Shown piece after piece: positions 45,647 to 56,591 of a DNA stretch of 64,000 nucleotides. The DNA is from Rhizoclosmatium globosum (Eukaryota > Chytridiomycota > Chytridiomycetes > Chytridiales > Chytriomycetaceae). Location: contig MCGO01000027.1 of the NCBI GenBank assembly GCA_002104985.1, forward strand, positions 434,001 to 498,000, read 5' to 3'. Positions within the stretch are counted from its first letter, which is position 1; each line of letters starts with the position of its first letter. Both the position numbers and the translations under genes were made by a program. Under the pieces are notes generated by a model. It was not told the origin of the DNA, searched no databases, and saw nothing but the letters and a program-made list of their open reading frames with translations.

Positions 45647-48600
45647 ATGCAAACAACTGTCGTTCTTGTACCAGTTCCCAAAACAAATATTCAAAATGAC
45701 TTGGCTGGACTATTTGTTCAGACACAAGAACACTCAGGATTACAAGACACAAATGATTGGATGGACTCAATGCTTCAATATAGACTACAACCCCATCTTC
45801 ACTACCAAGATGATGTGGCTCAATTTTACAGAGCTATTGAACAACACCCAAAGTGAGTCGCAACATACCAAGTTGCTGAATCATACTACCAAGATGATGT
45901 GGCTGAATTGTGGAGCTTTTCGGAATCCAATTGGAGTGTTTGGGAGCTGTTTAAATGGTTCTGCTCAATTTTACAGAGCTATTGAACAACACCCAAAGTG
46001 AGTCGCAACATACCAAGTTGCTGAATCATACTACCAAGATGATGTGGCTGAATTGTGGAGCTTTTCGGAATCCAATTGGAGTGTTTGGGAGCTGTTTAAA
46101 TGGTTCTGCTCAATTTTACAGAGCTATTGAACAACACCCAAAGTGAGTCGCAACATACCAAGTTGCTGAATCATACTACCAAGATGATGTGGCTGAATTG
46201 TGGAGCTTTTCGGAATCCAATTGGAGTGTTTGGGAGCTGTTTAAATGGTTCTGCTCAATTTTACAGAGCTATTGAACAACACCCAAAGTGAGTCGCAACA
46301 TACCAAGTTGCTGAATCATACTACCAAGATGATGTGGCTGAATTGTGGAGCTTTTCGGAATCCAATTGGAGTGTTTGGGAGCTGTTTAAATGGTTCTGCT
46401 CAATTTTACAGAGCTATTGAACAACACCCAAAGTGAGTCGCAACATACCAAGTTGCTGAATCATACTACCAAGATGATGTGGCTGAATTGTGGAGCTTTT
46501 CGGAATCCAATTGGAGTGTTTGGGAGCTGTTTAAATGGTTCTGCTCAATTTTACAGAGCTATTGAACAACACCCAAAGTGAGTCGCAACATACCAAGTTG
46601 CTGAATCATACTACCAAGATGATGTGGCTGAATTGTGGAGCTTTTCGGAATCCAATTGGAGTGTTTGGGAGCTGTTTAAATGGTTCTGCTCAATTTTACA
46701 GAGCTATTGAACAACACCCAAAGTGAGTCGCAACATAAACATACCAAGTTGCTGAATCATACTACCAAGATGATGTGGCTGAATTGTGGAGCTTTTCGGA
46801 ATCCAATTGGAGTGTTTGGGAGCTGTTTAAATGGTTCTGCTCAATTTTACAGAGCTATTGAACAACACCCAAAGTGAGTCGCAACATAAACATACCAAGT
46901 TGCTGAATCATACTACCAAGATGATGTGGCTGAATTGTGGAGCTTTTCGGAATCCAATTGGAGTGTTTGGGAGCTGTTTAAATGGTTCTGCTCAATTTTA
47001 CAGAGCTATTGAACAACACCCAAAGTGAGTAGCAACATACCAAGTTGCTGAATCATACTACCAAGATGATGTGGCTGAATTGTGGAGCTTTTCGGAATCC
47101 AATTGGAGTGTTTGGGAGCTGTTTAAATGGTTCTGCTCAATTTTACAGAGCTATTGAACAACACCCAAAGTGAGTAGCAACATACCAAGTTGCTGAATCA
47201 TACTACCAAGATGATGTGGCTGAATTGTGGAGCTTTTCGGAATCCAATTGGAGTGTTTGGGAGCTGTTTAAATGGTTCTGCTCAATTTTACAGAGCTATT
47301 GAACAACACCCAAAGTGAGTCGCAACATACCAAGTTGCTGAATCATACTACCAAGATGATGTGGCTGAATTGTGGAGCTTTTCGGAATCCAATTGGAGTG
47401 TTTGGGAGCTGTTTAAATGGTTCTGCTCAATTTTACAGAGCTATTGAACAACACCCAAAGTGAGTCGCAACATACCAAGTTGCTGAATCATACTATCAAG
47501 ATGATGTGGCTGAATTGTGGAGCTTTTCGGAATCCAATTGGAGTGTTTGGGAGCTGTTTAAATGGTTCTGCTCAATTTTACAGAGCTATTGAACAACACC
47601 CAAAGTGAGTCGCAACATACCAAGTTGCTGAATCATACTACCAAGATGATGTGGCTGAATTGTGGAGCTTTTCGGAATCCAATTGGAGTGTTTGGGAGCT
47701 GTTTAAATGGTTCTGCTCAATTTTACAGAGCTATTGAACAACACCCAAAGTGAGTCGCAACATACCAAGTTGCTGAATCATACTACCAAGATGATGTGGC
47801 TGAATTGTGGAGCTTTTCCGAATCCAATTGGAGTGTTTGGGAGCTGTTTAAATGGTTCTGCTCAATTTTACAGAGCTATTGAACAACACCCAAAGTGAGT
47901 CGCAACATACCAAGTTGCTGAATCATACTACCAAGATGATGTGGCTGAATTGTGGAGCTTTTCGGAATCCAATTGGAGTGTTTGGGAGCTGTTTAAATGG
48001 TTCTGCTCAATTTTACAGAGCTATTGAACAACACCCAAAGTGAGTCGCAACATACCAAGTTGCTGAATCATACTACCAAGATGATGTGGCTGAATTGTGG
48101 AGCTTTTCGGAATCCAATTGGAGTGTTTGGGAGCTGTTTAAATGGTTCTGCTCAATTTTACAGAGCTATTGAACAACACCCAAAGTGAGTCGCAACATAC
48201 CAAGTTGCTGAATCATACTACCAAGATGATGTGGCTGAATTGTGGAGCTTTTCGGAATCCAATTGGAGTGTTTGGGAGCTGTTTAAATGGTTCTGCTCAA
48301 TTTTACAGAGCTATTGAACAACACCCAAAGTGAGTCGCAACATACCAAGTTGCTGAATCATACTACCAAGATGATGTGGCTGAATTGTGGAGCTTTTCGG
48401 AATCCAATTGGAGTGTTTGGGAGCTGTTTAAATGGTTCTGCTCAATTTTACAGAGCTATTGAACAACACCCAAAGTGAGTCGCAACATACCAAGTTGCTG
48501 AATCATACTACCAAGATGATGTGGCTGAATTGTGGAGCTTTTCGGAATCCAATTGGAGTGTTTGGGAGCTGTTTAAATGGTTCTGCTCAATTTTACAGAG

Positions 48601-51534
48601 CTATTGAACAACACCCAAAGTGAGTCGCAACATACCAAGTTGCTGAATCATACTACCAAGATGATGTGGCTGAATTGTGGAGCTTTTCGGAATCCAATTG
48701 GAGTGTTTGGGAGCTGTTTAAATGGTTCTGCTCAATTTTACAGAGCTATTGAACAACACCCAAAGTGAGTCGCAACATACCAAGTTGCTGAATCATACTA
48801 CCAAGATGATGTGGCTGAATTGTGGAGCTTTTCGGAATCCAATTGGAGTGTTTGGGAGCTGTTTAAATGGTTCTGCTCAATTTTACAGAGCTATTGAACA
48901 ACACCCAAAGTGAGTCGCAACATACCAAGTTGCTGAATTATACTACCAAGATGATGTGGCTGAATTGTGGAGCTTTCGGAATCCAATTGGAGTGTTTGGG
49001 AGCTGTTTAAATGGTTCTGCTCAATTTTACAGAGCTATTGAACAACACCCAAAGTGAGTCGCAACATACCAAGTTGCTGAATCATACTACCAAGATGATG
49101 TGGCTGAATTGTGGAGCTTTTCGGAATCCAATTGGAGTGTTTGGGAGCTGTTTAAATGGTTCTGCTCAATTTTACAGAGCTATTGAACAACACCCAAAGT
49201 GAGTCGCAACATACCAAGTTGCTGAATCATACTACCAAGATGATGTGGCTGAATTGTGGAGCTTTTCGGAATCCAATTGGAGTGTTTGGGAGCTGTTTAA
49301 ATGGTTCTGCTCAATTTTACAGAGCTATTGAACAACACCCAAAGTGAGTCGCAACATACCAAGTTGCTGAATTATACTACCAAGATGATGTGGCTGAATT
49401 GTGGAGCTTTTCGGAATCCAATTGGAGTGTTTGGGAGCTGTTTAAATGGTTCTGCTCAATTTTACAGAGCTATTGAACAACACCCAAAGTGAGTCGCAAC
49501 ATACCAAGTTGCTGAATTATACTACCAAGATGATGTGGCTGAATTGTGGAGCTTTTCGGAATCCAATTGGAGTGTTTGGGAGCTGTTTAAATGGTTCTGC
49601 TCAATTTTACAGAGCTATTGAACAACACCCAAAGTGAGTCGCAACATACCAAGTTGCTGAATTATACTACCAAGATGATGTGGCTGAATTGTGGAGCTTT
49701 TCGGAATCCAATTGGAGTGTTTGGGAGCTGTTTAAAATGGTTCTGCTCAATTTTACAGAGCTATTGAACAACACCCAAAGTGAGTCGCAACATACCAAGT
49801 TGCTGAATCATACTACCAAGATGATGTGGCTGAATTGTGGAGCTTTTCGGAATCCAATTGGAGTGTTTGGGAGCTGTTTAAATGGTTCTGCTCAATTTTA
49901 CAGAGCTATTGAACAACACCCAAAGTGAGTCGCAACATACCAAGTTGCTGAATTATACTACCAAGATGATGTGGCTGAATTGTGGAGCTTTTCGGAATCC
50001 AATTGGAGTGTTTGGGAGCTGTTTAAATGGTTCTGCTCAATTTTACAGAGCTATTGAACAACACCCAAAGTGAGTCGCAACATACCAAGTTGCTGAATCA
50101 TACTACCAAGATGATGTGGCTGAATTGTGGAGCTTTTCGGAATCCAATTGGAGTGTTTGGGAGCTGTTTAAATGGTTCTGCTCAATTTTACAGAGCTATT
50201 GAACAACACCCAAAGTGAGTCGCAACATACCAAGTTGCTGAATCATACTACCAAGATGATGTGGCTGAATTGTGGAGCTTTTCGGAATCCAATTGGAGTG
50301 TTTGGGAGCTGTTTAAATGGTTCTGCTCAATTTTACAGAGCTATTGAACAACACCCAAAGTGAGTCGCAACATACCAAGTTGCTGAATTATACTACCAAG
50401 ATGATGTGGCTGAATTGTGGAGCTTTTCGGAATCCAATTGGAGTGTTTGGGAGCTGTTTAAATGGTTCTGCTCAATTTTACAGAGCTATTGAACAACACC
50501 CAAAGTGAGTCGCAACATACCAAGTTGCTGAATTATACTACCAAGATGATGTGGCTGAATTGTGGAGCTTTTCGGAATCCAATTGGAGTGTTTGGGAGCT
50601 GTTTAAATGGTTCTGCTCAATTTTACAGAGCTATTGAACAACACCCAAAGTGAGTCGCAACATACCAAGTTGCTGAATCATACTACCAAGATGATGTGGC
50701 TGAATTGTGGAGCTTTTCGGAATCCAATTGGAGTGTTTGGGAGCTGTTTAAATGGTTCTGCTCAATTTTACAGAGCTATTGAACAACACCCAAAGTGAGT
50801 CGCAACATACCAAGTTGCTGAATCATACTACCAAGATGATGTGGCTGAATTGTGGAGCTTTTCGGAATCCAATTGGAGTGTTTGGGAGCTGTTTAAATGG
50901 TTCTGCTCAATTTTACAGAGCTATTGAACAACACCCAAAGTGAGTCGCAACATACCAAGTTGCTGAATCATACTACCAAGATGATGTGGCTGAATTGTGG
51001 AGCTTTTCGGAATCCAATTGGAGTGTTTGGGAGCTGTTTAAATGGTTCTGCTCAATTTTACAGAGCTATTGAACAACACCCAAAGTGAGTCGCAACATAC
51101 CAAGTTGCTGAATCATACTACCAAGATGATGTGGCTGAATTGTGGACAGAATCCAATTGGAGTGTTTGGGAGCTGTTTAAATGGTTCTGCTCAATTTTAC
51201 AGAGCTATTGAACAACACCCAAAGTGAGTCGCAACATACCAAGTTGCTGAATCATACTACCAAGATGATGTGGCTGAATTGTGGACAGAATCCAATTGGA
51301 GTGTTTGGGAGCTGTTTAAATGGTTCTGCTCAATTTTACAGAGCTATTGAACAACACCCAAAGTGAGTCGCAACATACCAAGTTGCTGAATCATACTACC
51401 AAGATGATGTGGCTGAATTGTGGACAGAATCCAATTGGAGTGTTTGGGAGCTGTTTAAATGGTTCTGCTCAATTTTTACCAGCAACACCCAACCATTTGC
51501 TCTTATAAAAGTGAATTCTGGTGTCAGGTGGTAA
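45647..51534 (+). CDS. Unknown gene whose terminal exon is split by a 5.6-kb tandem array
   Basis: The 5' part starts at ATG 45647 (MQTTVVLVPVPKTN) and reads in one frame to HYQDDVAQFYRAIEQHPK, then TGA at 45854-45856. The 3' part, after the array, reads YYQDDVAELWTESNWSVWEL then FKWFCSIFTSNTQPFALIK and ends at TAA 51532-51534. A single repeat unit reads from EQHPK through (stop)VATYQVAESYYQDDVAELW in the same frame, so the ancestral exon was probably continuous, with Trp where TGA now stands. The product is not recognised; the two YQDDVA copies hint at a helical repeat. Whether a functional mRNA is still made depends on splicing of the array. The first ATG could also be inside an internal exon. 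Confidence 0.4.
45853..51475 (+). repeat. 145-bp tandem array, 38 full units plus a partial one
   Basis: Units run from one GTGAGT to the next: 45853 to 51363 is 38 units summing to 5510 bp, followed by a partial unit. Most are 145 bp; two are 151 bp (extra AAACAT, starting near 46730 and 46880), the last three are 139 bp (GTGGACAGAATCC in place of GTGGAGCTTTTCGGAATCC), and two have a single-base change in length (near 48975 and 49737). A C/T change (AATCATAC/AATTATAC) marks blocks between 48930 and 50580. Each unit has ...TTTTACAG, 21 nt, then GTGAGT. Open frames of 61-65 aa across unit pairs are artefacts of the period. Confidence 0.97.
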
Positions 51535-51647
51535 AATTGATCATATATTTATGGTATTGTATAGCTTATTCATTTTGCACAGAGAAGGAAACAGAATTTT
51601 ATTTAATAACAAGAAGAAAAAAATATAATTAAAAATGGAAAGGCAAC
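51535..51647. terminator. Short convergent intergenic region with poly(A)-like signals
   Basis: An AT-rich 113-bp gap between the plus-strand gene end and the minus-strand gene end. It contains AT-rich signals for both directions. Confidence 0.35.
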
Positions 51648-52640
51648 TTAGTGAAAGATGACTTTATCATCAAATCCATGAAACACATGTTTTGTAACTA
51701 CAACAGGGCCCAAACTTTGCACTGGTTCATCTGGAGGGTGATCCCAAGTCAATATTTTTGCAGCTACATTCTTTACAGGGGCAGGACAATGATAGGTGTT
51801 GTTGGAACGATTCAAAGTTGGACTTGGAGTGACATCTCCTGCTGCAAATACAAGTGCCAATGGATAAAGGTTGTGTAGGCCATGTGGATTAGGAGGCAAA
51901 CTCACAAGAGGATAGACATCAAAATTAGCAAGAGAAGCAGGGTTCATTGTTTCTTTGCAATCCTCAGCAAGTTCAACATTTAGGGTGAGGAGAGTTATCT
52001 TGCGGCCAACTTTTAAGTATGCTCTGATGTAATCAGCTGCTTGAGATTCATTTGTTGCCAGAATAACCCGGCGCAGGGGATTGTGGCCAAAACAGTTGGC
52101 AAAGACATCCAAAACCTGTTGGAGAGGAAGATTGCTCTTGCTTGTGCTTTTGGAGCTCCCAGTTTTATGAAGTGGGACAATAGAGATGGAAAAGCTTTGG
52201 AAGACTTTCAATGATTGGGTGACATTGACGGCTGCAAATCCTGTTGGAGCTGTATGGTAAACATCTTGCAAACCTCAAACAATGCAACTTACCAACAAGG
52301 TTTGCATTTTTGTCAGTTGCCATGTACATGATGCGACTCAAGTAGTCTGTGAGAACAGGCTGCATACAGATTGTTTAGTTTCAGAAAGCGGTGGCTGTGC
52401 AGATCACCCACCTCTGTCAAACCAATCGCCAAGCGTCCGTCAAACACCACTGCAGTTTCGACTGGATAATACTTGTCTGCAGGAAAGGTGGAGGTATTGT
52501 AGGAGACTTTGAAGCAAGAAGGGGGAAAATGTGGTTCTCACACCCACTCGAGGACCTTGTGTGTTGCAATTCACTGCATCATTATCATTGTTAGCATCTT
52601 TCAAAAGTTGAAACCGGGTTTCTTGACCTGTGGCTGCCAT
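51648..52640 (-). CDS. Unknown 272-aa protein, four exons
   Basis: Exons: 52640-52556, 52476-52412, 52359-52293 and 52249-51648, with introns of 79, 52 and 43 nt; 819 nt in total without internal stops. For the last intron the acceptor after CCATACAG was chosen, because it keeps phase and has a better length than a 28-nt alternative. The protein starts MAATGQETRFQLLKD. Alternating hydrophobic strands (TAVVFDGRLAIGL, FSISIVPLH, RRVILATNES, RKITLLTLNVEL) suggest an alpha/beta Rossmann-like or vWA-like fold; this is inference only. It ends VVVTKHVFHGFDDKVIFH. No family is recognised. Confidence 0.6.
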
Positions 52641-53499
52641 TTTACAGTGAATTTGGATGGAGATTTGGTTCGGTCGTCAGGTTAATTATTTCTCTACAAG
52701 ACACAATCAATTTAACCTTTCTGTCATGTTTTATATGCTTTCCGTAAGCTAGATGGAGGATATAAAGCAGCGCTAAGAGTTTATTTAACACAAAAAATAC
52801 ATTTCTGAACTAAGCGCTGTCGAATTTGTTGCAGAATTACAAGGGTATGTTCTGCTTATTTGGAGACGAATGTAGGTGAGTTGAGATTTTACAAGATATG
52901 CCAGCACCGTCCAATTCAGCAGAAAGGATGGATACAACTACGAGGGAACGCTCTGCAAGTTTCTAGGCAAACGGAGGTAAAGTTGAGTGTGTTGTGGTTA
53001 AATAAGTGCTCAACTCGACATTCCCTTTACCCTATGCTCTTCTAGACTCAACTTTTGGCCCGATTCTTTCCTCACAATAGAGAAGGCCAAAGTAGAATTT
53101 AAGGGTCCTGCTGTGTCTGTGTGAATTTATTAGATTGGTCAGTTTGCACACAACACAACCGTACGTGGGGATTTGACAGTTATTTGTAAAGACCATTTTT
53201 TAAGTTAAAAAACCCCACCTCCATCGCCTCCATAATCCATCAATTTCGAAATAAATTGGTGCAAAAGATACCAATACTTGTCAATGTTTTTTGATTTAAG
53301 ATGGAGGGACAGGCTTGGTTTCTTGGCGACAGGAACTCATTTGGCGTAAAACTGAGGACAGACAGACAAATTCCCAAGAACTAAAAAGTCTGAGTATACA
53401 TCCTCGGAAATTTGTTTACATACAATCAAGGGAACCCCTGATGTTTGAGGAGTAGAATTATCATTGGAGAAATGTGCATTATGTTAAAAACTTTTTCAT
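52641..53499. other. Intergenic region between divergent genes
   Basis: About 860 bp separate the start of the minus-strand gene from the RanBP2 zinc-finger gene. Open frames are short and unsupported. A region around 52790-53060 has splice-like motifs but no convincing protein. It probably holds both promoters. Confidence 0.35.
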
Positions 53500-54492
53500 A
53501 TGGATACTTCAGAGTGGAGAGTGAGAAACCCATTCACCACCAATCCATTGACTTTATCAAAAATAGACTTGGACGTGCATTTGCGGACACAAAAATTTTG
53601 CAGAGACTCTAAATTGTGGCAAGTGCACTGCTGATCCTCCCAGTATGTCCTTTTCCCCTGCTTCAACTCACTTTATCCAAATTCTTTGTTAATCTTAACA
53701 ATTTTGATAGTGATTCCTCTTCCCGCAATTATCCGTGCTCCACGATATGGCCCCCACGACTTTGATGGAGTCACAGCCACTCCAGCTCCCATAGGTGACC
53801 TTGGAGAATGTCTCTTTGCCTCCAAGTCCAAGAATCTTTCAGCCAAGGAATTACAATGCCGTACCTCACGTGTTATTGATTTGATGCCACAACAAGGCAA
53901 GGACAAGGCCCGTAAGATTGAGTACGCGTGTTCCCCTATTTGTTGTAAATATTCACTAGTCATTTACAGAGTTACGGCACTTCCTATCTCAACAACCAAG
54001 AAACAGTACAATCAACCCTCCTCCTCCACTCAACCCCCACAACTGCCAGCAGCCCCTCCAAAACCCCAAAAACCCCAACGTAAATCCCATGATCACTACA
54101 GACCAGTTGCTCGCCACCAAAGTGTTGACACCTACATCCAAAGGGCTGAACAACAACAAGCTCAGCAACAGTACGCCCTGCAAATGTATCAAATGCAGCA
54201 AATGCAACAAATGCAGCAAATGCAGAACATGGAACAACTACGCCAAATGCAAATGATTCAACAGCAACAATACAACATGCGATTTGTTCCATTTCATCCT
54301 CAAACCCAACAAATGCCTCAATATTACCCCCACCATTTACAACAGCAGCAACACACACAAGTACTGCATCCACAGAATCTGCCCCATCCACAACATCAAC
54401 AACACCAACAACATGGTCAACCACCCTTTATGCAACAGCCACAACAACAATACCCAAACCCACCATTTTACTACCCTCCGAATCGTCGGTAA
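53500..54492 (+). CDS. RanBP2-type zinc finger protein with Gln/Met-rich tail
   Basis: Four exons, 53500-53520, 53567-53642, 53711-53921 and 53970-54492, with introns of 46, 68 and 48 nt; 831 nt give 276 aa. The first two exons encode MDTSEWRTWTCICGHKNFAE and then a Cys-x2-Cys pair (LNCGKC). Together these fit the W-x-C-x-C-x3-N-F-x6-C-x2-C form of RanBP2 zinc fingers, which bind single-stranded RNA or ubiquitin. Exon 3 is a conserved-looking segment with RAPRYGPHDFDG. The last exon is a Pro-rich stretch followed by many Gln and Met repeats (QMQQMQQM type), probably disordered and assembly-prone. The role is likely RNA binding (inference). The short first exon is supported by phase and by a GTGAGA donor. 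Confidence 0.7.
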
Positions 54493-54680
54493 AGAAGAAA
54501 AGTCTGTGCAGTGTAAAAATGATAAATTAATAAATTATTTGAGACTGATTATTATGTGTCTGTTTACACTTCGATTAATCCCAGATTAACCCCCTTCAAA
54601 ACACAACTTGAGAGCCTTCCTCTCGCCCTACCTTGAGATGAATATCAAAACTGTATGGACATGACCGCAAATGTCTGATG
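54493..54680. other. Intergenic region
   Basis: AT-rich 3' region of the zinc-finger gene, then sequence with an intron-like stretch (GTATGG...CTAAACTAAG, about 54652-54691) that may belong to the 5' end of the next gene. Confidence 0.35.
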
Positions 54681-54691
54681 TTCTAAACTAA

Positions 54692-55866
54692 GGCTTGCAA
54701 AGGTTATTGAGCAGCTTGACGAGGAGGCATTCTTGGCTATGGTTCAAGGATACATGTCCAACCCCACCAATGACCTGGATAATCTTCTGCTGTGAGTTTG
54801 GTGTTTGGTGGGATAAAGGACCGATGGCATAGCCTGGCCTGGTGTTGGTTTATTGAACGGCTCGCAGACAACTTGGTCGAAAGCTGCACTCTGCTCCAAA
54901 TATTGCAGAGGACCTTCGTGACAAGATTGATGATGCTTTCAAGAATTCAGTCGCATTAAATGCCCTTGTTTCTGAGGAATGCGGGGTCGTAAACAGGTTC
55001 TCATTTCTCTCATTCCACACCTCTTCAATATTAAATTTACATAAAACAGGCGATCTTCTCCTTGTCTTTTGACTCTACAATCCTTTCTGTTATATTTCCC
55101 TCAAACTTCAGATCCACCCCAATCTGCCCCTGAGTTCGCAACGTATTTGGAAACAGTCCTCGCCTCTCTCTCTCCGACATATTCCATTAATCTGGTGGTT
55201 GCAACGAAACCTTCTCAATCAACTGTGTATTTGCATTTTCTGCACGACCTTCAGGTTTGTGTGTTTTTTTGTTTGTCAACTGTTTTTATGACCAGAATTT
55301 TTTGATAGCCCTTCCCCATTCTCTTCAATGTGACAGACAACCTCATTAAGTTTCAACAAGCTGCAAGACTATCTACTGCGGAGCGTGAGGACTTTCTTGA
55401 AATTTGGAAAAAGCAACCCTCAGTTCAATATTTGTCTGTCATCTTGCAGTTCTGGCTTTCAGGAATTTGCTGGGACAGCAAAATCTTTGGAGAGGTGGCT
55501 TGGAATGTCTGTGATTACCTTGCAGTCTTGGTTTTTGATGAAATGGTTTGTTTTTGACTTGCTTGGCTGATGCTTCATTGATAGAACTTAGATGCGCCTC
55601 AACACTCCCATTGCCTTAATCACTATGATGGCCAAAGCCATGACATATTTGGCTGCACCGGAACAGGTTTCTCTCCACTGCAATGGTAAATGGCCCCCTT
55701 ACCTGAGTACACTAATTTTGCTCAGGTATGGATCCACTGCTGGACAACGTGTTTGCTCTGGACAGGAAAAAGCTTCATGCGGCCGACAAAAAACATTAAA
55801 ATTTCTTGTGCTAAAGTCAAACACTGTAATGATCCTTTTAATACAACTCATATCTTAGCTTATTAT
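54692..55866 (+). CDS. Unknown helical protein, multi-exon, 5' end not found
   Basis: A phase-consistent chain runs from about 54692 (LAKVIEQLDEEAFLAMVQGY), across an intron of about 77 nt, to QLGRKLHSAPNIAEDLRDKI, across another to RSSPCLLTLQSFLLYFPQ and LVVATKPSQSTVYLHFLHDL. It then continues to TSLSFNKLQDYLLRSVRTFL and SLERWLGMSVITLQSWFLMK, and to NTPIALITMMAKAMTYLAAP. After that a 40-nt intron with a CTAAT branch site may lead to MDPLLDNVFALDRKKLHAAD and a stop near 55798, or another frame may continue. The protein is alpha-helical, HEAT-like in feel. Family unknown. The first exon and the exact 3' exons are uncertain. Confidence 0.5.
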
Positions 55867-55900
55867 TTAAACTAGTCCTCAACTTCGTTTTTTCCAGGCA

Positions 55901-56167
55901 ATGACTCAGCCAATAGAGTCTCCTTTGTCATATCGTATTAATCTCTCTTATGGTTTGCACCTCATTTGATTGCTTTCCAACTTTGATGTGTTTCCCTCAG
56001 AATTCCTGCCTTATCAAAAGCTGCAAGTCCCAACTATTGTTACTCGCACCATCACAGAGCCTATTCCAGACATAATTCAGTCATTATGCCACCAGATTGT
56101 GTCTCATCTACTTCTCAGTGCCTTTTCTCTCCGTGAAAAAAATAAGGATAACTCACCTCTGACATAA
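55901..56167 (+). CDS. Unknown 72-aa frame, possibly 3' exons of the preceding gene
   Basis: 55901-55952 and 56001-56167 join across a 48-nt GTTTGC...CCCTCAG intron. They read MTQPIESPLSYRINLSYEF then PTIVTRTITEPIPDIIQSL and end at TAA. An acceptor-like TTTTTTCCAG lies just upstream of the ATG, so these could be internal or terminal exons of the gene at 54692 rather than a separate gene. Confidence 0.4.
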
Positions 56168-56376
56168 TGGCTGTCCAACAGTTAGTTGCAGTGACAAGCC
56201 ACTTTTTTGTTTCAAAATCTGCAAATCTCGCCAGTATTGTGCCAGGAGCCAAGTCATACCGCCTCATCCTCTACATACCTGTAACCACTTACTTTACAGC
56301 AAAGCTCAACCTTGAAGTTGTCCTTGGTGCCAAAGCATCCCAGGCATTTACTTATACCCACCCAGTTAATGAATAA
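56167..56376 (+). CDS. Small 69-aa frame, uncertain
   Basis: ATG 56167 overlaps the previous stop (TAATG) and opens MAVQQLVAVTSHFFVSKSAN, with a hydrophobic middle and the end KASQAFTYTHPVNE. There is no known domain. It may be chance or a further exon. Sequence from 56377 to 56591 is AT-rich and holds no supported gene. Confidence 0.25.
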   Translation: MAVQQLVAVTSHFFVSKSANLASIVPGAKSYRLILYIPVTTYFTAKLNLEVVLGAKASQAFTYTHPVNE

Positions 56377-56591
56377 AATCACATTAATTTGTGTCAGTGT
56401 TACATTGCAGTTCACAAATCTGTAGGATTTACAATAGCATTCTCTGGACCGGTATGAGCTATCAAAGTATACAAACAATTAGAGATTGGCCTTCATTTCA
56501 ATGGTACCTATGGGCTTTCCAGATTGATCTTCAGCATCAAGTCTCCACCAACATCTTTTTAAAAAAGATATCAAAGAGGGTTCTCTCCATG

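Noticed and set aside
45853..51475. CRISPR array
   Set aside because: The whole 145-bp unit is repeated with no variable spacers, and the context is a eukaryotic gene.
45955..51508. Dozens of near-identical 61-65 aa frames (MVLLNFTELLNN...) as a multicopy gene family
   Set aside because: They recur at exactly the 145-bp period and overlap one another across unit boundaries; they are read-through of a tandem repeat, in a different frame from the ancestral exon.
52250..52292. 28-nt intron ending before ATGTTTACC in the minus-strand gene
   Set aside because: It is shorter than any other intron here; the 43-nt alternative ending in CCATACAG also keeps phase and has a normal acceptor.
53984..54424. 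146-aa minus-strand Val/Ala-rich frame
   Set aside because: It is antisense to the Gln/Met-rich exon of the zinc-finger gene; low-complexity codons produce open antisense frames.
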